The position numbers and the translations under genes were made by a program. Positions 1 to 8,016 of a stretch of DNA of 64,000 nt are shown in pieces. The stretch comes from CBDDCX01 sp965226925. Its GTDB lineage: Bacteria; Gemmatimonadota; Gemmatimonadetes; Longimicrobiales; Gaopeijiaceae. Each line of letters opens with the position of its first letter. Positions within the stretch are counted from its first letter, which is position 1. The notes beneath the pieces are model-generated. The model was given only the letters and a program-made list of their open reading frames with translations. It made no database searches and had not been told where the DNA came from. The stretch spans positions 1 through 64,000 of the forward strand of contig CBDDEN010000004.1 of the NCBI GenBank assembly GCA_965226925.1, in the 5' to 3' direction.

Positions 1-951
1 ATCGGTGCCGACAACCACATGATGAGCATCATCGGCACTCCACTCACCAACTCCCGGACCTGCTTCATGAAGACGCGCACCGGGATGGGTAGCTGACGCT
101 CGGGCTCGGTGCTCTCCCCGATCGCCTCGGCGAGCATGGCGCCGTCGGCGTATCGGTCCTCAGGACGCTTCCGCAGACACCGGTCGATGGCCCGCGCGAC
201 CTTGGTCGGCACCTCCCGGGCAACGGACGCCACGGGCTGTGCGGACTCGGTGATGTGCTTCGCGAGCAAGGCTCCGGCGTCGGAGCCCTCGAACGGAAAC
301 CGACCGGTGAGTGCGTAGAAACCCACCACACCGAGCGAGTAGAGATCGCTGCGTGCGTCCACCTCCTCGCCGCTGGCCTGCTCGGGGCTGACGAACTCCG
401 CCGTGCCGAGCACTTCGCCCACGGTGGTCATGCCGGGCTCGTGGCCCACGTGCGCGATGCCGAAGTCGGTGACTAGCGCCCGGCCGCTCCCCTTCTCTAG
501 CAGGATATTGTCCGGTTTCACGTCCCTGTGGACCACACCCTCGGCGTGCGCGTACGCCAGCGCCCACGCCACCTCCCTGAGCACCGTGACCGCCTGATGG
601 CTCGGCATCGGACCCCGGCTACGGACCCGCCTCTCCCAACGTCTCGCCGTCGATGTACGCCATGGCGAAGAAGACGAAGTCGTCGACCTCGTCCACCGAG
701 TAGATGGCGACCACGTTTGGGTGGGAGAGCTTGGCCGCGGTGCGTGCCTCCCGCAGAAAACGCTCGCGCAGGGACGGCTGGGCGGCCATGGCGGGCGGCA
801 GGAGCTTGAGCGCGACCGGGCGGTCGAGCGCGACCTCGTGAGCGAGGTAGACGATCCCCATCCCACCGCGGCCGATCTCCCTCTCGAGCGAGTAGCGGCC
901 GACCAGCGCCTCTTGGAGCGCGAGGAACTCAGGGTCCGACTGGTCAGGCAT
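1..951 (-). CDS. Serine/threonine protein kinase, 3' partial, with a frameshift
   Basis: The first 110 codons (951 down to about 630) give a normal kinase N-lobe: glycine loop GRGGMG, the ATP-binding lysine in VALKLL and a helix with REARTAAKL. Near 630 the frame meets a stop after GETLGEAGP. Shifting one base inside the GAGGCGG run restores GERVRSRGPMP, and the new frame continues with HRDVKPDN (catalytic loop), DFGIAH and a C-lobe down to position 1, where it leaves the window. These are Hanks-type kinases, often with a C-terminal membrane segment and sensor, which would lie outside the window. The two frames together make one domain, so this is one gene with a single-base insertion, either a real null mutation or a sequence error. 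It is divergent from the Fic gene. Confidence 0.85.
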
Positions 952-1050
952 ATTGAACCATGTGTCCTGTTGGATGGAGCGGCAAGCGTAATTCCTGTGA
1001 CGTCCCCACCACCAGGCGATCTAGTGCTATTCTTGCGCAAGCGCTGACAT

Positions 1051-1079
1051 AAATACTAAATTAGTTTCAGTTAGTATTT
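1051..1079. promoter_or_regulatory. Inverted repeat in the divergent kinase/fic intergenic region
   Basis: AAATACTAA and TTAGTATTT form a perfect 9-bp inverted repeat separated by 11 bp, inside a strikingly AT-rich stretch (about 1040-1100) of an otherwise GC-rich window. The left arm continues into a second palindrome, ACTAA-A-TTAGT, and a further AATAGTATT lies just downstream. The position, 44 bp ahead of the fic start, fits an operator or promoter for fic. No known regulator site was recognised. Confidence 0.45.
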
Positions 1080-1122
1080 GAATAGTATTCAAGCGAACTA
1101 ATGCACAAGACGGGCCCTGAAT

Positions 1123-2469
1123 ATGAAGAACCCAGTTCCGCCGAAGTCCCAGTCTGAGCTAATGGGGCAGATCTTCAGGCCAGATAAGCTCAAGAACGAA
1201 ACGCTCGAAGCCATCGTCAGCCAGAGCCCGCTGGCCAACGGCAAGTACCGCCATTGGGACACTGTAAGGCATCTGGATCCGCCTTCCGGACTCACATCGG
1301 AGGAGTGGTGGCTGGGTATCAAGCTCGCTCGAACCAAGCTCTACAAGAGGATCCCCCTCTACGACAAGAAGGGCGTGCCGTTCGTCTTCGCGACACCGGA
1401 CCCTGTTGAGAGGCATTTGCATCATATCGCCCAGCAAGCTAGTGGGCGGATCCTGGCTATGGATGAGATGACGAACCCGAACACGCGGGATCGTTACCTG
1501 ATCAGCTCGTTGATCGACGAGGCTGTCACCTCAAGCCAGTTGGAAGGGGCGGTCACGACCACGGAAGTAGCGAAGAACATGCTGCGGACCGGACGTCCCC
1601 CTCGGGACAGAAGTGAGCAGATGATCATCAACAACTACGTCGTGATGCAAAGAGTGCGGGAGTTCCAGAAAAGCGCGCTGACGCCTGACCTGATACTGGA
1701 CATGCATCGTGTCGTCACTCAGCACACCCTCGACGATCCGGGGAAGGCTGGATGCCTCCGCGACGACGCTGATGACATCGTCATAAGCGATTCCATCACC
1801 GGTGAGATATTTCATCGTCCCCCGTCAGCCGACGAGCTTCCCGAGCGGCTGCAACGGTTGTGTGATTTCGCTAATGACGATGGCTCCGAGACGTTTTATC
1901 ACCCCGTGGTTCGAGCCATCATCATTCACTTTTGCATCGGGTACGACCACCCGTTCGTGGACGGAAACGGACGGACGGCTCGGGCGCTCTTCTACTGGTC
2001 GATGCTCCGGCAAGGCTATTGGCTTGCCCAGTACCTCTCCATTTCCCGGATTCTCAAGAAAGCTCCAAGCAAATACGCAACCGCCTACCTCTACGCTGAG
2101 ACCGACGACAACGACCTGACGTACTTTATTGACCACCAGCTCAACGTGCTCGTCAGGTCGGTTGCCGGCCTGCACGAGTACCTAGACCGCAAGATGAATG
2201 AGATCCGAACCGTCGAAGGTCTGCTGAAGGAAGCCGGCCAACTCAATCATCGACAGATGGCGCTGTTAAGTCACGCTCTTCGGCACCCCGGGACTTGGTA
2301 CACCTTTGAGTCCCATCGGCGAAGTCATGGCGTCGTGTACCAGACGGCCCGGACCGACTTGCTCGGGCTAGCAGATCGCGGCCTACTCACCAGCACTCGG
2401 AGGGGGAGGGTCTATCAATTCTCAGCCCCCTCTGACCTGGCTGAACGACTTCAAGCCGAGTCGAATTAG
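1123..2469 (+). CDS. Fic family protein (probable AMP-transferase) with N-terminal inhibitory motif
   Basis: The 448-aa protein has the complete Fic core motif HPFVDGNGRTAR at residues 276-287, including the catalytic His276. Fic enzymes usually transfer AMP from ATP to a hydroxyl side chain of a target. Near residues 137-142 lies SSQLEG, matching the (S/T)xxxE(G/N) inhibitory helix, so this would be a class II, self-restrained Fic protein. The last 90 residues look like a winged helix (YQTARTDLLGLADRGLLTS), common in this Fic-DUF4172-like arrangement. No clear Shine-Dalgarno precedes the ATG; an ATG at 1101 is out of frame. The gene and its promoter are less GC-rich than the neighbours, suggesting acquisition. 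It is a lone gene, convergent with the next. Confidence 0.9.
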   Translation: MKNPVPPKSQSELMGQIFRPDKLKNETLEAIVSQSPLANGKYRHWDTVRHLDPPSGLTSEEWWLGIKLARTKLYKRIPLYDKKGVPFVFATPDPVERHLHHIAQQASGRILAMDEMTNPNTRDRYLISSLIDEAVTSSQLEGAVTTTEVAKNMLRTGRPPRDRSEQMIINNYVVMQRVREFQKSALTPDLILDMHRVVTQHTLDDPGKAGCLRDDADDIVISDSITGEIFHRPPSADELPERLQRLCDFANDDGSETFYHPVVRAIIIHFCIGYDHPFVDGNGRTARALFYWSMLRQGYWLAQYLSISRILKKAPSKYATAYLYAETDDNDLTYFIDHQLNVLVRSVAGLHEYLDRKMNEIRTVEGLLKEAGQLNHRQMALLSHALRHPGTWYTFESHRRSHGVVYQTARTDLLGLADRGLLTSTRRGRVYQFSAPSDLAERLQAESN

Positions 2470-2647
2470 CACGATCACTCCCAAAACGCGGCTGCCTCAT
2501 TAGCCGCATTGCGGCGTAGGTCCCGAAGGGACGGGTCCGTTGGTCTTCACGATAGTGTCACATCAGCCAAAGGGCGAAGGCGCACCGGAGTGTCCGGCGG
2601 GAGAGCGACGTCATGCGAAGTGCGCCCAGCTCCAGAGCGTGGCCCTC
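2470..2647. other. Intergenic region with hairpin downstream of fic
   Basis: No gene seen. GCGGCT and AGCCGC pair across 8 bases at 2488-2507 with no T-run after it, so it is only a weak terminator candidate for fic. A second small hairpin, GTCCC-gaa-GGGAC, lies near 2520-2532. Confidence 0.35.
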
Positions 2648-3136
2648 TCAGAAGATCTGTTCCGGAACCGCGTAACCGGCGCAGTCGATCGCCTGGAGAT
2701 CTTGACCCTCCTCCACGAATTCTCGAAACGAGGGGCTCACCCCTCGTCTGATCAAGAGCCAAACACAAGCGCCCTTCGGATCCTGGAAGATTCTCTGCCA
2801 TCCCCCATAGCCGAGGCGCTCCATCGCATCCGGACCGAGAATCCCCTCCTCCACCTGCAGCAGCAAGGTCTCGCCGAGACGCGCGAAGCCTGCCATCCAA
2901 CTGGCATACTGCAGCCAATCGATCTCGTCCATCTCCGCGGCCAATTTGGACCCACTGACAAGGAACTGCCGGTCAAGAGCTGCGCTGTGGAAGGCATCGG
3001 CCGTGGCGATGCCGATGGCCTGGTACGCTGCCGCGCGAGACGCGATGGTGTTCTGCCTGATCTCTACGCCGACGAAAACCAGCGACGCGATCAGGCCAAG
3101 TGCTGCGAGCGTTTCCCGAATTGCCTTGCCCGACAT
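2648..3136 (-). CDS. Unknown small protein with N-terminal transmembrane helix (paralogue of the next gene)
   Basis: The ATG at 3136 is chosen because AGGAG lies 7 bp upstream and because the protein then aligns from residue 1 with the neighbour at 3418-3960; a longer in-frame ORF to 3268 lacks this support. The 162-aa product begins with a charged stretch and one hydrophobic helix (LAALGLIASLVFVGVEI), then the shared segment RAAAYQAIGIATA and a soluble domain with the shared pattern LLQVE...AMERLGY. No catalytic motif or known domain was recognised. It shares strand, architecture and about one third of its residues with the next gene, so the two are diverged duplicates. Function unknown. Confidence 0.7.
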   Translation of the reverse strand: MSGKAIRETLAALGLIASLVFVGVEIRQNTIASRAAAYQAIGIATADAFHSAALDRQFLVSGSKLAAEMDEIDWLQYASWMAGFARLGETLLLQVEEGILGPDAMERLGYGGWQRIFQDPKGACVWLLIRRGVSPSFREFVEEGQDLQAIDCAGYAVPEQIF

Positions 3137-3223
3137 TGATGCTCTCCTGACTGGGTCTTGAGCAGAATCGGCCATGGTTTCCCTCAAACGTCGGCCATCC
3201 GCGGGTGAGGCTGGGACGATTTC

Positions 3224-3312
3224 AGCTAACGGGCTCACGGACTCACGACGCGGAGGTGGCGTAGCCACCGGAGCGTCCGCGCAGCGGCCGGCCCGTTGCT
3301 CACGTTAGAGCT
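3224..3312 (-). repeat. Structured repeat 1, attC-like recombination site candidate
   Basis: The 89-bp element is bounded by AGCTAACG and CGTTAGAGCT. It contains AACGGGC and GCCCGTT arms and a central hairpin GGTGGC-gta-GCCACC. Integron attC sites have this plan: outer RYYYAAC and GTTRRRY boxes, imperfect inner arms and a short loop. The outer boxes differ from consensus by one base each. It lies just 3' of the gene at 3418-3960 on that gene's strand, as an attC would. A closely related 90-bp copy is at 4075. No integrase gene is in the window. Confidence 0.45.
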
Positions 3313-3417
3313 TCCAGTCAACTAGCGACAGCGTACCCGAGGGCCGTGCTTGAGTCCGGCGTTATCGGACGTGCGGTCGGTCGGTCGGCCGACAAGTGTA
3401 CCCCGGCCTGTCGTTGG

Positions 3418-3960
3418 CTAAGGAGGCGGCGCCATCGACGAATCGGCCACCTGGTCGAATAACGATTGAACGTCGATCTGGCACGCGATGCCATATTCCT
3501 GGATCGCGTCGTCGATCAACGGGCGGAGAGTGGAACCAACCCCACCCCCACCCCCACCACGGATGATCGGCCAGAGACAGACGAATCCCGGAGTCGCCAT
3601 CGCTCGGTGGTCATCTAGGGAATAACCAAGACTCTCCATGGCCTCAGCGTCGAGCAGATCTTGCTCCACCTGGAGCAGGACGGTTTCCAGCAGATGAAGG
3701 CCGTAATTCATGTCACTTGAATACATCTCCCAATCGCTGAGCGTCCAGCGGGCCAGGGCCTCCGGGTAATTGGCCTCCGTGTGCAGTCGATTTACCCGAG
3801 CGCTTCTATTCTGCCAATACTCAGCTGTGGCAATGCCAATCGCCTGATAAGCGGCCGCCCGCGCCTGGACATTACTCTGCCGTATCTGGAGCCCCACGAA
3901 TACCATAGAGACAATCACGCCGACCGCGGCAAGCGCCTCCCGTTTGGCTTCGCTAATCAT
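3418..3960 (-). CDS. Unknown small protein with N-terminal transmembrane helix (paralogue, possible gene cassette)
   Basis: The 180-aa product starts MISEAKREALAAVGVIV, has one N-terminal membrane helix, then RAAAYQAIGIATA and an LLQVEQDLLDAEAMESLGY segment shared with the protein at 2648-3136. A run of six glycines near residue 145 is encoded by a CCCCCA-type tract (about 3536-3563), likely length-variable. The gene stands alone between two attC-like repeats (3224-3312 and 4075-4164) in one orientation, the layout of a single-gene integron cassette. No enzymatic motif was seen and no function is proposed. Confidence 0.7.
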   Translation of the reverse strand: MISEAKREALAAVGVIVSMVFVGLQIRQSNVQARAAAYQAIGIATAEYWQNRSARVNRLHTEANYPEALARWTLSDWEMYSSDMNYGLHLLETVLLQVEQDLLDAEAMESLGYSLDDHRAMATPGFVCLWPIIRGGGGGGVGSTLRPLIDDAIQEYGIACQIDVQSLFDQVADSSMAPPP

Positions 3961-4074
3961 TTGCGCGGCCTTGATAGTCGTGTCTCAAGGCTGGATGCTG
4001 GAGTGCCTCGAAACTGTTCGCTCCTGGGGCGGTGCACAGCGTAACAACTGATAGTAATGCCCCGCACAGCATGT

Positions 4075-4164
4075 CCGATAACGGGCTCTCGGACTCACGA
4101 CGCGGAGGTGAGCGGAGCTCACCGCAGTGTCCGCGAAGCGGCCGAGCCGTTGCTCATCGTAAGA
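4075..4164 (-). repeat. Structured repeat 2, attC-like recombination site candidate
   Basis: The 90-bp element shares with repeat 1 the blocks GGACTCACGACGCGGAGGTG, GTCCGCG, GCGGCCG and CCGTTGCTCA, but the loop differs (GTGAGCGGAGCTCAC). The inner arms AACGGGCTC and GAGCCGTT pair with one unpaired base, as in attC sites where unpaired bases mark the strand. The flank CATGTCCGATAACGGG is repeated exactly at 6727-6742. Partial copies of the same unit lie at about 4280-4400. Confidence 0.45.
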
Positions 4165-5372
4165 AGCTGCCGGAGCGCCCGCGGAGGGACGAGTGCCCCA
4201 CCTGATAACAGACCGACCCGCAAGGTCGGCAAGTGCGACCCGTGTGGCGGAACGCGCGGAGCTCGTCGAGACTCAGGCACGACGCGGAGGTGAGCGGAGC
4301 TCACAGGGTCGCACCGTCCACGTCCGCGAAGCGGGCCGACCGCTCAGATCGTCTGCCGCCGCCATGAACATCGTAAGATCCGAGCTGCCGGAGCGCGACA
4401 GCGTGAACGGATACCAGAACCACAGAGCCAGCGCGGTGCCTCCCATCGTAAGAGTCCGAGCTGCCGGAGCTCCCAGCCTGGGATGGGGACGAGTGCCCCT
4501 CCAGAACAGACCGACCCGCAAGGTCGGCAATCTGGTCGGCAATCGGGATAGGGGAGGACCGGCGTCCCGGTGCGGGGACACCCAGCTCGTCGAAGTACGC
4601 CCCTGGCAAGGCCGTGTGCAGGGCGTGGTGCGCGGCCACGTGCCACCAGTCGCGCGAACCGAGCGCTCGCCAGGCGAGCTCACACCGCGTCAACTCCCGG
4701 TACGCTGTCCTTCCCCGACGTACGCAGCCGGCGGTGGCATTGGTCCAGGTAATTGCACTCCGGTGTATCCGCTAAGCCGTATGCCTTCCACCCCAGCACG
4801 TAGCGCCGTAGCTCTTCCGCCACCGTGCAGGCTCCGCCCGCCACTCCGGCTTGTCTGCCGGATCGGAACGTGGCGTGGTCACTAGACCCGCCGGGTCCTC
4901 TCAGACCATGGGGTTCGGGAATGGACTGCGTCGACGCATCAGGGTCGCGAATAGGAGACCGTCCCCATGTGCCGCTCCATCACCACCCCGTTCGTACTTC
5001 CAGGTAGCGACGGAGGATCCGCAGCATCGCCTTATCCTCGATCCGCTTTGCCAGCCGTCAGCACTTGGAGAGCAACGTCGTGAAGAGGAGGATGAGCGGC
5101 ATAGCCAATAGACCGCTCAGATCGTCTGCCGCCGCCATGAAGAACGGATACCAGAACCACAGAGCCAGCGCGGTGCCTCCCATAGGAGATGCTCGCTTCC
5201 AGTCCCGGAGCTCGCCGAAAGCCTGGGATGGATCTCCAGACAGCGCTCAGCAGGCCGCCATACGCCGCGCCTAGGGCCGCGAAGATGAAGAGTATCGTGA
5301 GCGTTCCGGCCACCGTGAATCTGGTCGCTTCCCTTCGGTCCCTGCGACCAGGTTCCGGGAGGATCTGGTCGG
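4165..5372. other. Patchwork of interleaved short blocks from three sources
   Basis: No intact gene lies here. Short exact blocks alternate between (a) the 3' half of the membrane-protein gene at 5058-5657, part of which recurs at about 4325-4500, (b) the attC-like unit, whose end (core CTCCGGCAGCT and CTTACGATG) recurs near 4145-4170, 4360-4395 and 4450-4470, and (c) the group II intron that is complete at 53025-54923. ACCGACCCGCAAGGTCGGCA occurs twice (about 4208 and 4510). Block edges often fall inside codons and differ by small deletions, with near-perfect identity otherwise. This looks like stepwise insertion and deletion or a chimeric consensus. Confidence 0.6.
4542..5065 (-). mobile_element. 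Broken group IIC intron remnant
   Basis: From ATCGGGATAGGGGAGGACC at 4542 the sequence follows the 3' end of the complete intron at 53025. It then follows its reverse-transcriptase coding region (53140 onward), including CGTCGAAGTACGCCCCTGGC and the stretch around 4770-4860. About ten short deletions of 1-25 bases occur, with otherwise near-perfect identity. About 100 foreign bases (4860-4955) precede a second part that matches intron 53797-53905. Domain V and most of the ORF are missing, so it cannot splice or move. Confidence 0.75.
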
Positions 5373-5657
5373 CACACCTACTGCGAGCGCTACGAGTCGC
5401 ATCGCGATCCGTAGCGCCAATCCCAGCGCGAATCCAGCCGCGATGCCTGGAACCAAGGCCCGGGACAGCACTCGCGCCCAGTTCGCAGGTCTGCTGGTGG
5501 GGTCATCTATCGAGAGTAGGACCATCGCCAGTGGGATGGGTCCAAGGACCGTGACCAAGGTATCAACGAGCTCGCCGCCCAGGTCGGCTGCCAGGAGCGT
5601 TACCCACGCGACGTACGCGACCAACAGGGTCGTTGCCTTACGACCTATCCGGCCCAC
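5058..5657 (-). pseudogene. Disrupted multi-pass membrane protein gene
   Basis: A GTG at 5657 with AAGGAGG five bases upstream starts a protein with hydrophobic helices (TTLLVAYVAWVTLLAADL, VLGPIPLAMVLLSI, ALVPGIAAGFALGLALRIA). After VALAVGVPT the frame is broken by 35 bp identical to group II intron sequence (5328-5362). Removing it restores RFTVAGTLTILFIFAALGAA. A second intron-like scrap near 5180-5200 breaks the frame again before MGGTALALWFWYPF and the C-terminus at 5058. The original product would be about 185 aa with four or five membrane helices. No family was recognised. Copies of its 3' part also occur at about 4325-4500. Confidence 0.6.
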
Positions 5658-5747
5658 GGCTACCTCCTTGGCCGCTGTGTCTCGGCCACCTGTTACGGGA
5701 CGATCTGGCGGAAGCATCGATACGATATCGACGTGTCACCACTTGCC

Positions 5748-6695
5748 TCACCAACACCGGTACGGGTGGTATTCGATCTCGATGTCTTGCTTGAGCCGGC
5801 TTTCGATCGCGCCCAAGTCCGGTCGGTTCGAAGGCAGATCCTTCTCCCCCCGACCGTCTGGATAGACTGTCACCGTTGGGGTCACCGAAAAGACCTTCTT
5901 CGCCTTCACACTCATGACCTGTACGCCGTCGCTGGCTACCGCTGAACGGGAGTACTTGATGCTCGCCTCGCCGATCACGTCGAAAATCGCTCCCAAGATC
6001 CCGCTGAGCGGCCTCCCCGACGTTCCCTCAACGTCGTCGTGAGCGACCATGTCGCCGAAGTCGAGCTGGCGGAACGTGATGATCTGTCGATTCGTCACCT
6101 TCAGCTGTGGCACGGACAACGTATCGACGAAGCTGTAGTCGGTCTGACCGTCTTCCCGATCTGGCCAGGCGATCCTGACGTTCGCGGCCATCCTCGGAGT
6201 CGGCCCACTTCGTACCTCACCGATGATTCCGTCCGGCCGATAGGCCAGCCACGTGCCCGCCCCGAGGTGGACCGCCCAAAGGAGGTCGGCTGGTGCCTTG
6301 GTGGCATCGGTTAGTTCGGCTACGGGGAGGAACTCCCGGAAAAGCGACCGAGCTGAAATGTACAGCACGCCACCCTCCGGACGTTGCTCGATTGCGTCGC
6401 GCACGAGCCCGAGATAGAGCGCGGAGTAGAACCGGGTCCAGTTGGTCGAGGACACTATGTTGAAGTCGCCGTGCGCCTGGGCTGCGGCCCGGATGTGTTC
6501 CGCGAGCACGGTTCGCGAGACAGTGTCGACCTGACATGCGCTGTCCTGGGCCCTTGCGATCCCGGGTCCAGCTGCAGTCGCCAATGAAAAGAGGGTGCCG
6601 GCTGTCAGAAGCGACCCTGGCGACAGGGCCAGTCGCCGCGTACAAGCGCTCACAGCAGTTTGGAAGGTGCTTGCAGGTGTTCGCGGCCAGTTCAT
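5748..6695 (-). CDS. Exported protein of unknown function
   Basis: The 315-aa product has a long N-region and a hydrophobic signal segment (LLTAGTLFSLATAAGPGIARA, read up to an AxA cut site before QDSAC), so it is probably exported. The mature part has a region starting with DTVSRTVLAEHIRAAA and a C-terminal half rich in beta-type patterns (KVTNRQIITFRQLDFGDM, VFSVTPTVTVYPDGRGEKD). No domain was recognised. It starts 32 bp after the half attC-like site at 6727-6742, in the same orientation, so it may be a cassette gene. The broken membrane-protein gene follows 90 bp downstream. Confidence 0.7.
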   Translation of the reverse strand: MNWPRTPASTFQTAVSACTRRLALSPGSLLTAGTLFSLATAAGPGIARAQDSACQVDTVSRTVLAEHIRAAAQAHGDFNIVSSTNWTRFYSALYLGLVRDAIEQRPEGGVLYISARSLFREFLPVAELTDATKAPADLLWAVHLGAGTWLAYRPDGIIGEVRSGPTPRMAANVRIAWPDREDGQTDYSFVDTLSVPQLKVTNRQIITFRQLDFGDMVAHDDVEGTSGRPLSGILGAIFDVIGEASIKYSRSAVASDGVQVMSVKAKKVFSVTPTVTVYPDGRGEKDLPSNRPDLGAIESRLKQDIEIEYHPYRCW

Positions 6696-6726
6696 CTACA
6701 CCTCTCGCAACTCACGGCTCCAACGC

Positions 6727-6742
6727 CATGTCCGATAACGGG
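6727..6742 (-). repeat. Half site identical to the 3' edge of repeat 2
   Basis: CATGTCCGATAACGGG is identical over 16 bases to 4070-4085. On the minus strand it follows the small hairpin GGCGG-gaat-CCGCC, and a gene starts shortly after it. Only this half of the repeat is present, so it could mark the boundary between the accessory block and the conserved queA-ruv region. Confidence 0.4.
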
Positions 6743-6830
6743 CGGATTCCCGCCACCCATAGGGCCATCATTCCCACCAATCACCAATATCCACCCAATC
6801 CTAGCTCGTCAAAGGGATGGAATCCCCCCC

Positions 6831-7928
6831 TCACCCCACCACCATCGCATCCCCATACGAGTAGAACCGATAGGAATCTGCCACCGCAGTGCTATAAGCC
6901 TCCATCACCCTCTCGTACCCGCCGAACGCGGCGACCAGCATCAGGAGCGTCGACCGCGGCAGGTGGAAGTTCGTCACGAGTCCGTCCACCACCTGAAACG
7001 CGAAGCCCGGCCGCACGAACAGGTCCGTCTCCCCGCCCCCCGCCTCCACCAGCCCGCCGCGCGCTGCACTCTCGAGCGTGCGCACCACAGTGGTGCCGAC
7101 CGCCCAGACCCGCCGCCGCTCCACCCGGGCTTGGTTGATCGCCTCCGCCGCCTCTTCCGGGATGAAGTACGACTCGGCGTGCATCTCGTGGTCGGCGGGG
7201 TCGTCGACCTCGACCGGCCGGAAGGTCGCCACCCCCACGTCCAGGGTAATAGCCGCCCGCTGCACGCCCTTCGCCTCGATCGCGGCGAGCAGCTCGGGCG
7301 TGAAGTGCAGCCCGGCCGTGGGGGCGGCGACCGAGCCGGGCACGCGTGCGTAGACGGTCTGGTAACGTTCTCGGTCGAGCGGCTCGTCTTCCCGCTCCAG
7401 GTAGGGCGGGAGCGGCACGTGCCCGTGCTCCTCGATGGCCTGCCGCACGGAACCCTCCACCACCAGCCGTACGATCCGCCCCCCTCCCGGTGCCCCGTCC
7501 ACGATCTGGACGTCGAATCCGGGGGCGATGTTCACGACACGGCCCGGCTTGAGCTTTCCGCCGGGCCGTACCAACGCCTCCCAGATGGGGGTCTCGTCCG
7601 CCTCGGGGTCCAGGGCCGAGGCGGCCCCTCCCCCGCCCCACGGCCGTAGCAACAGAATCTCGGACGGAGCCCCCGTGGGCTTGCGCCCGAGCAGCCGTGC
7701 GGGAGCCACCCGGCTCTCGTTCACGACCAGCACATCGCCCGGGTCGAGGAGGTCGACGAGATCGGAAAACACCCGGTGCTGGAACGGCCCGCCGTCCCGC
7801 GGCACCACCAACAGCCGGCTCCCGTCTCGTCGCTCAGTGGGATATCGGGCGATCTGCTCCGGCGGTAGCGCGTATTCGTAGTCGGAGACCCGCGTCCCGT
7901 CCTTCACACGATGCCCCAGTGTCCACAT
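6831..7928 (-). CDS. queA: tRNA preQ1(34) S-adenosylmethionine ribosyltransferase-isomerase QueA
   Basis: QueA moves the ribosyl part of S-adenosylmethionine onto 7-aminomethyl-7-deazaguanine in tRNA, making epoxyqueuosine in the queuosine pathway. The 365-aa product matches the family along its length: SDYEYALPPEQIARYP near the start, DVLVVNESRVAPARL, the GSVAAPTAGLHFTPELL signature and LPRSTLLMLVAAFGG near the end. GGAGG six bases upstream supports the ATG at 7928; the family's usual start is closer to VSDYEY, so the first 13 residues are an extension. It is last in the yebC-ruvC-ruvA-ruvB-queA cluster, 88 bp after ruvB. Confidence 0.97.
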   Translation of the reverse strand: MWTLGHRVKDGTRVSDYEYALPPEQIARYPTERRDGSRLLVVPRDGGPFQHRVFSDLVDLLDPGDVLVVNESRVAPARLLGRKPTGAPSEILLLRPWGGGGAASALDPEADETPIWEALVRPGGKLKPGRVVNIAPGFDVQIVDGAPGGGRIVRLVVEGSVRQAIEEHGHVPLPPYLEREDEPLDRERYQTVYARVPGSVAAPTAGLHFTPELLAAIEAKGVQRAAITLDVGVATFRPVEVDDPADHEMHAESYFIPEEAAEAINQARVERRRVWAVGTTVVRTLESAARGGLVEAGGGETDLFVRPGFAFQVVDGLVTNFHLPRSTLLMLVAAFGGYERVMEAYSTAVADSYRFYSYGDAMVVG

Positions 7929-8016
7929 CCCTAACCTCCGTCCCGTCCCATAGGAGCATCAAAGCGCCCCCGCGTTTCCGCGGAAACGTGCGACGACTTC
8001 TTCACCACCCGCACAC

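Noticed and set aside
1101..1122. An upstream ATG as fic start
   Set aside because: It is 22 bases from the chosen start, therefore out of frame.
3536..3563. Short CCCCCA repeats as a possible CRISPR or regulatory array
   Set aside because: It is a simple tract encoding six glycines inside the small membrane protein; no spacers exist.
4542..5065. A second working group II intron
   Set aside because: Domain V and most of the reverse transcriptase are missing and foreign bases interrupt it.
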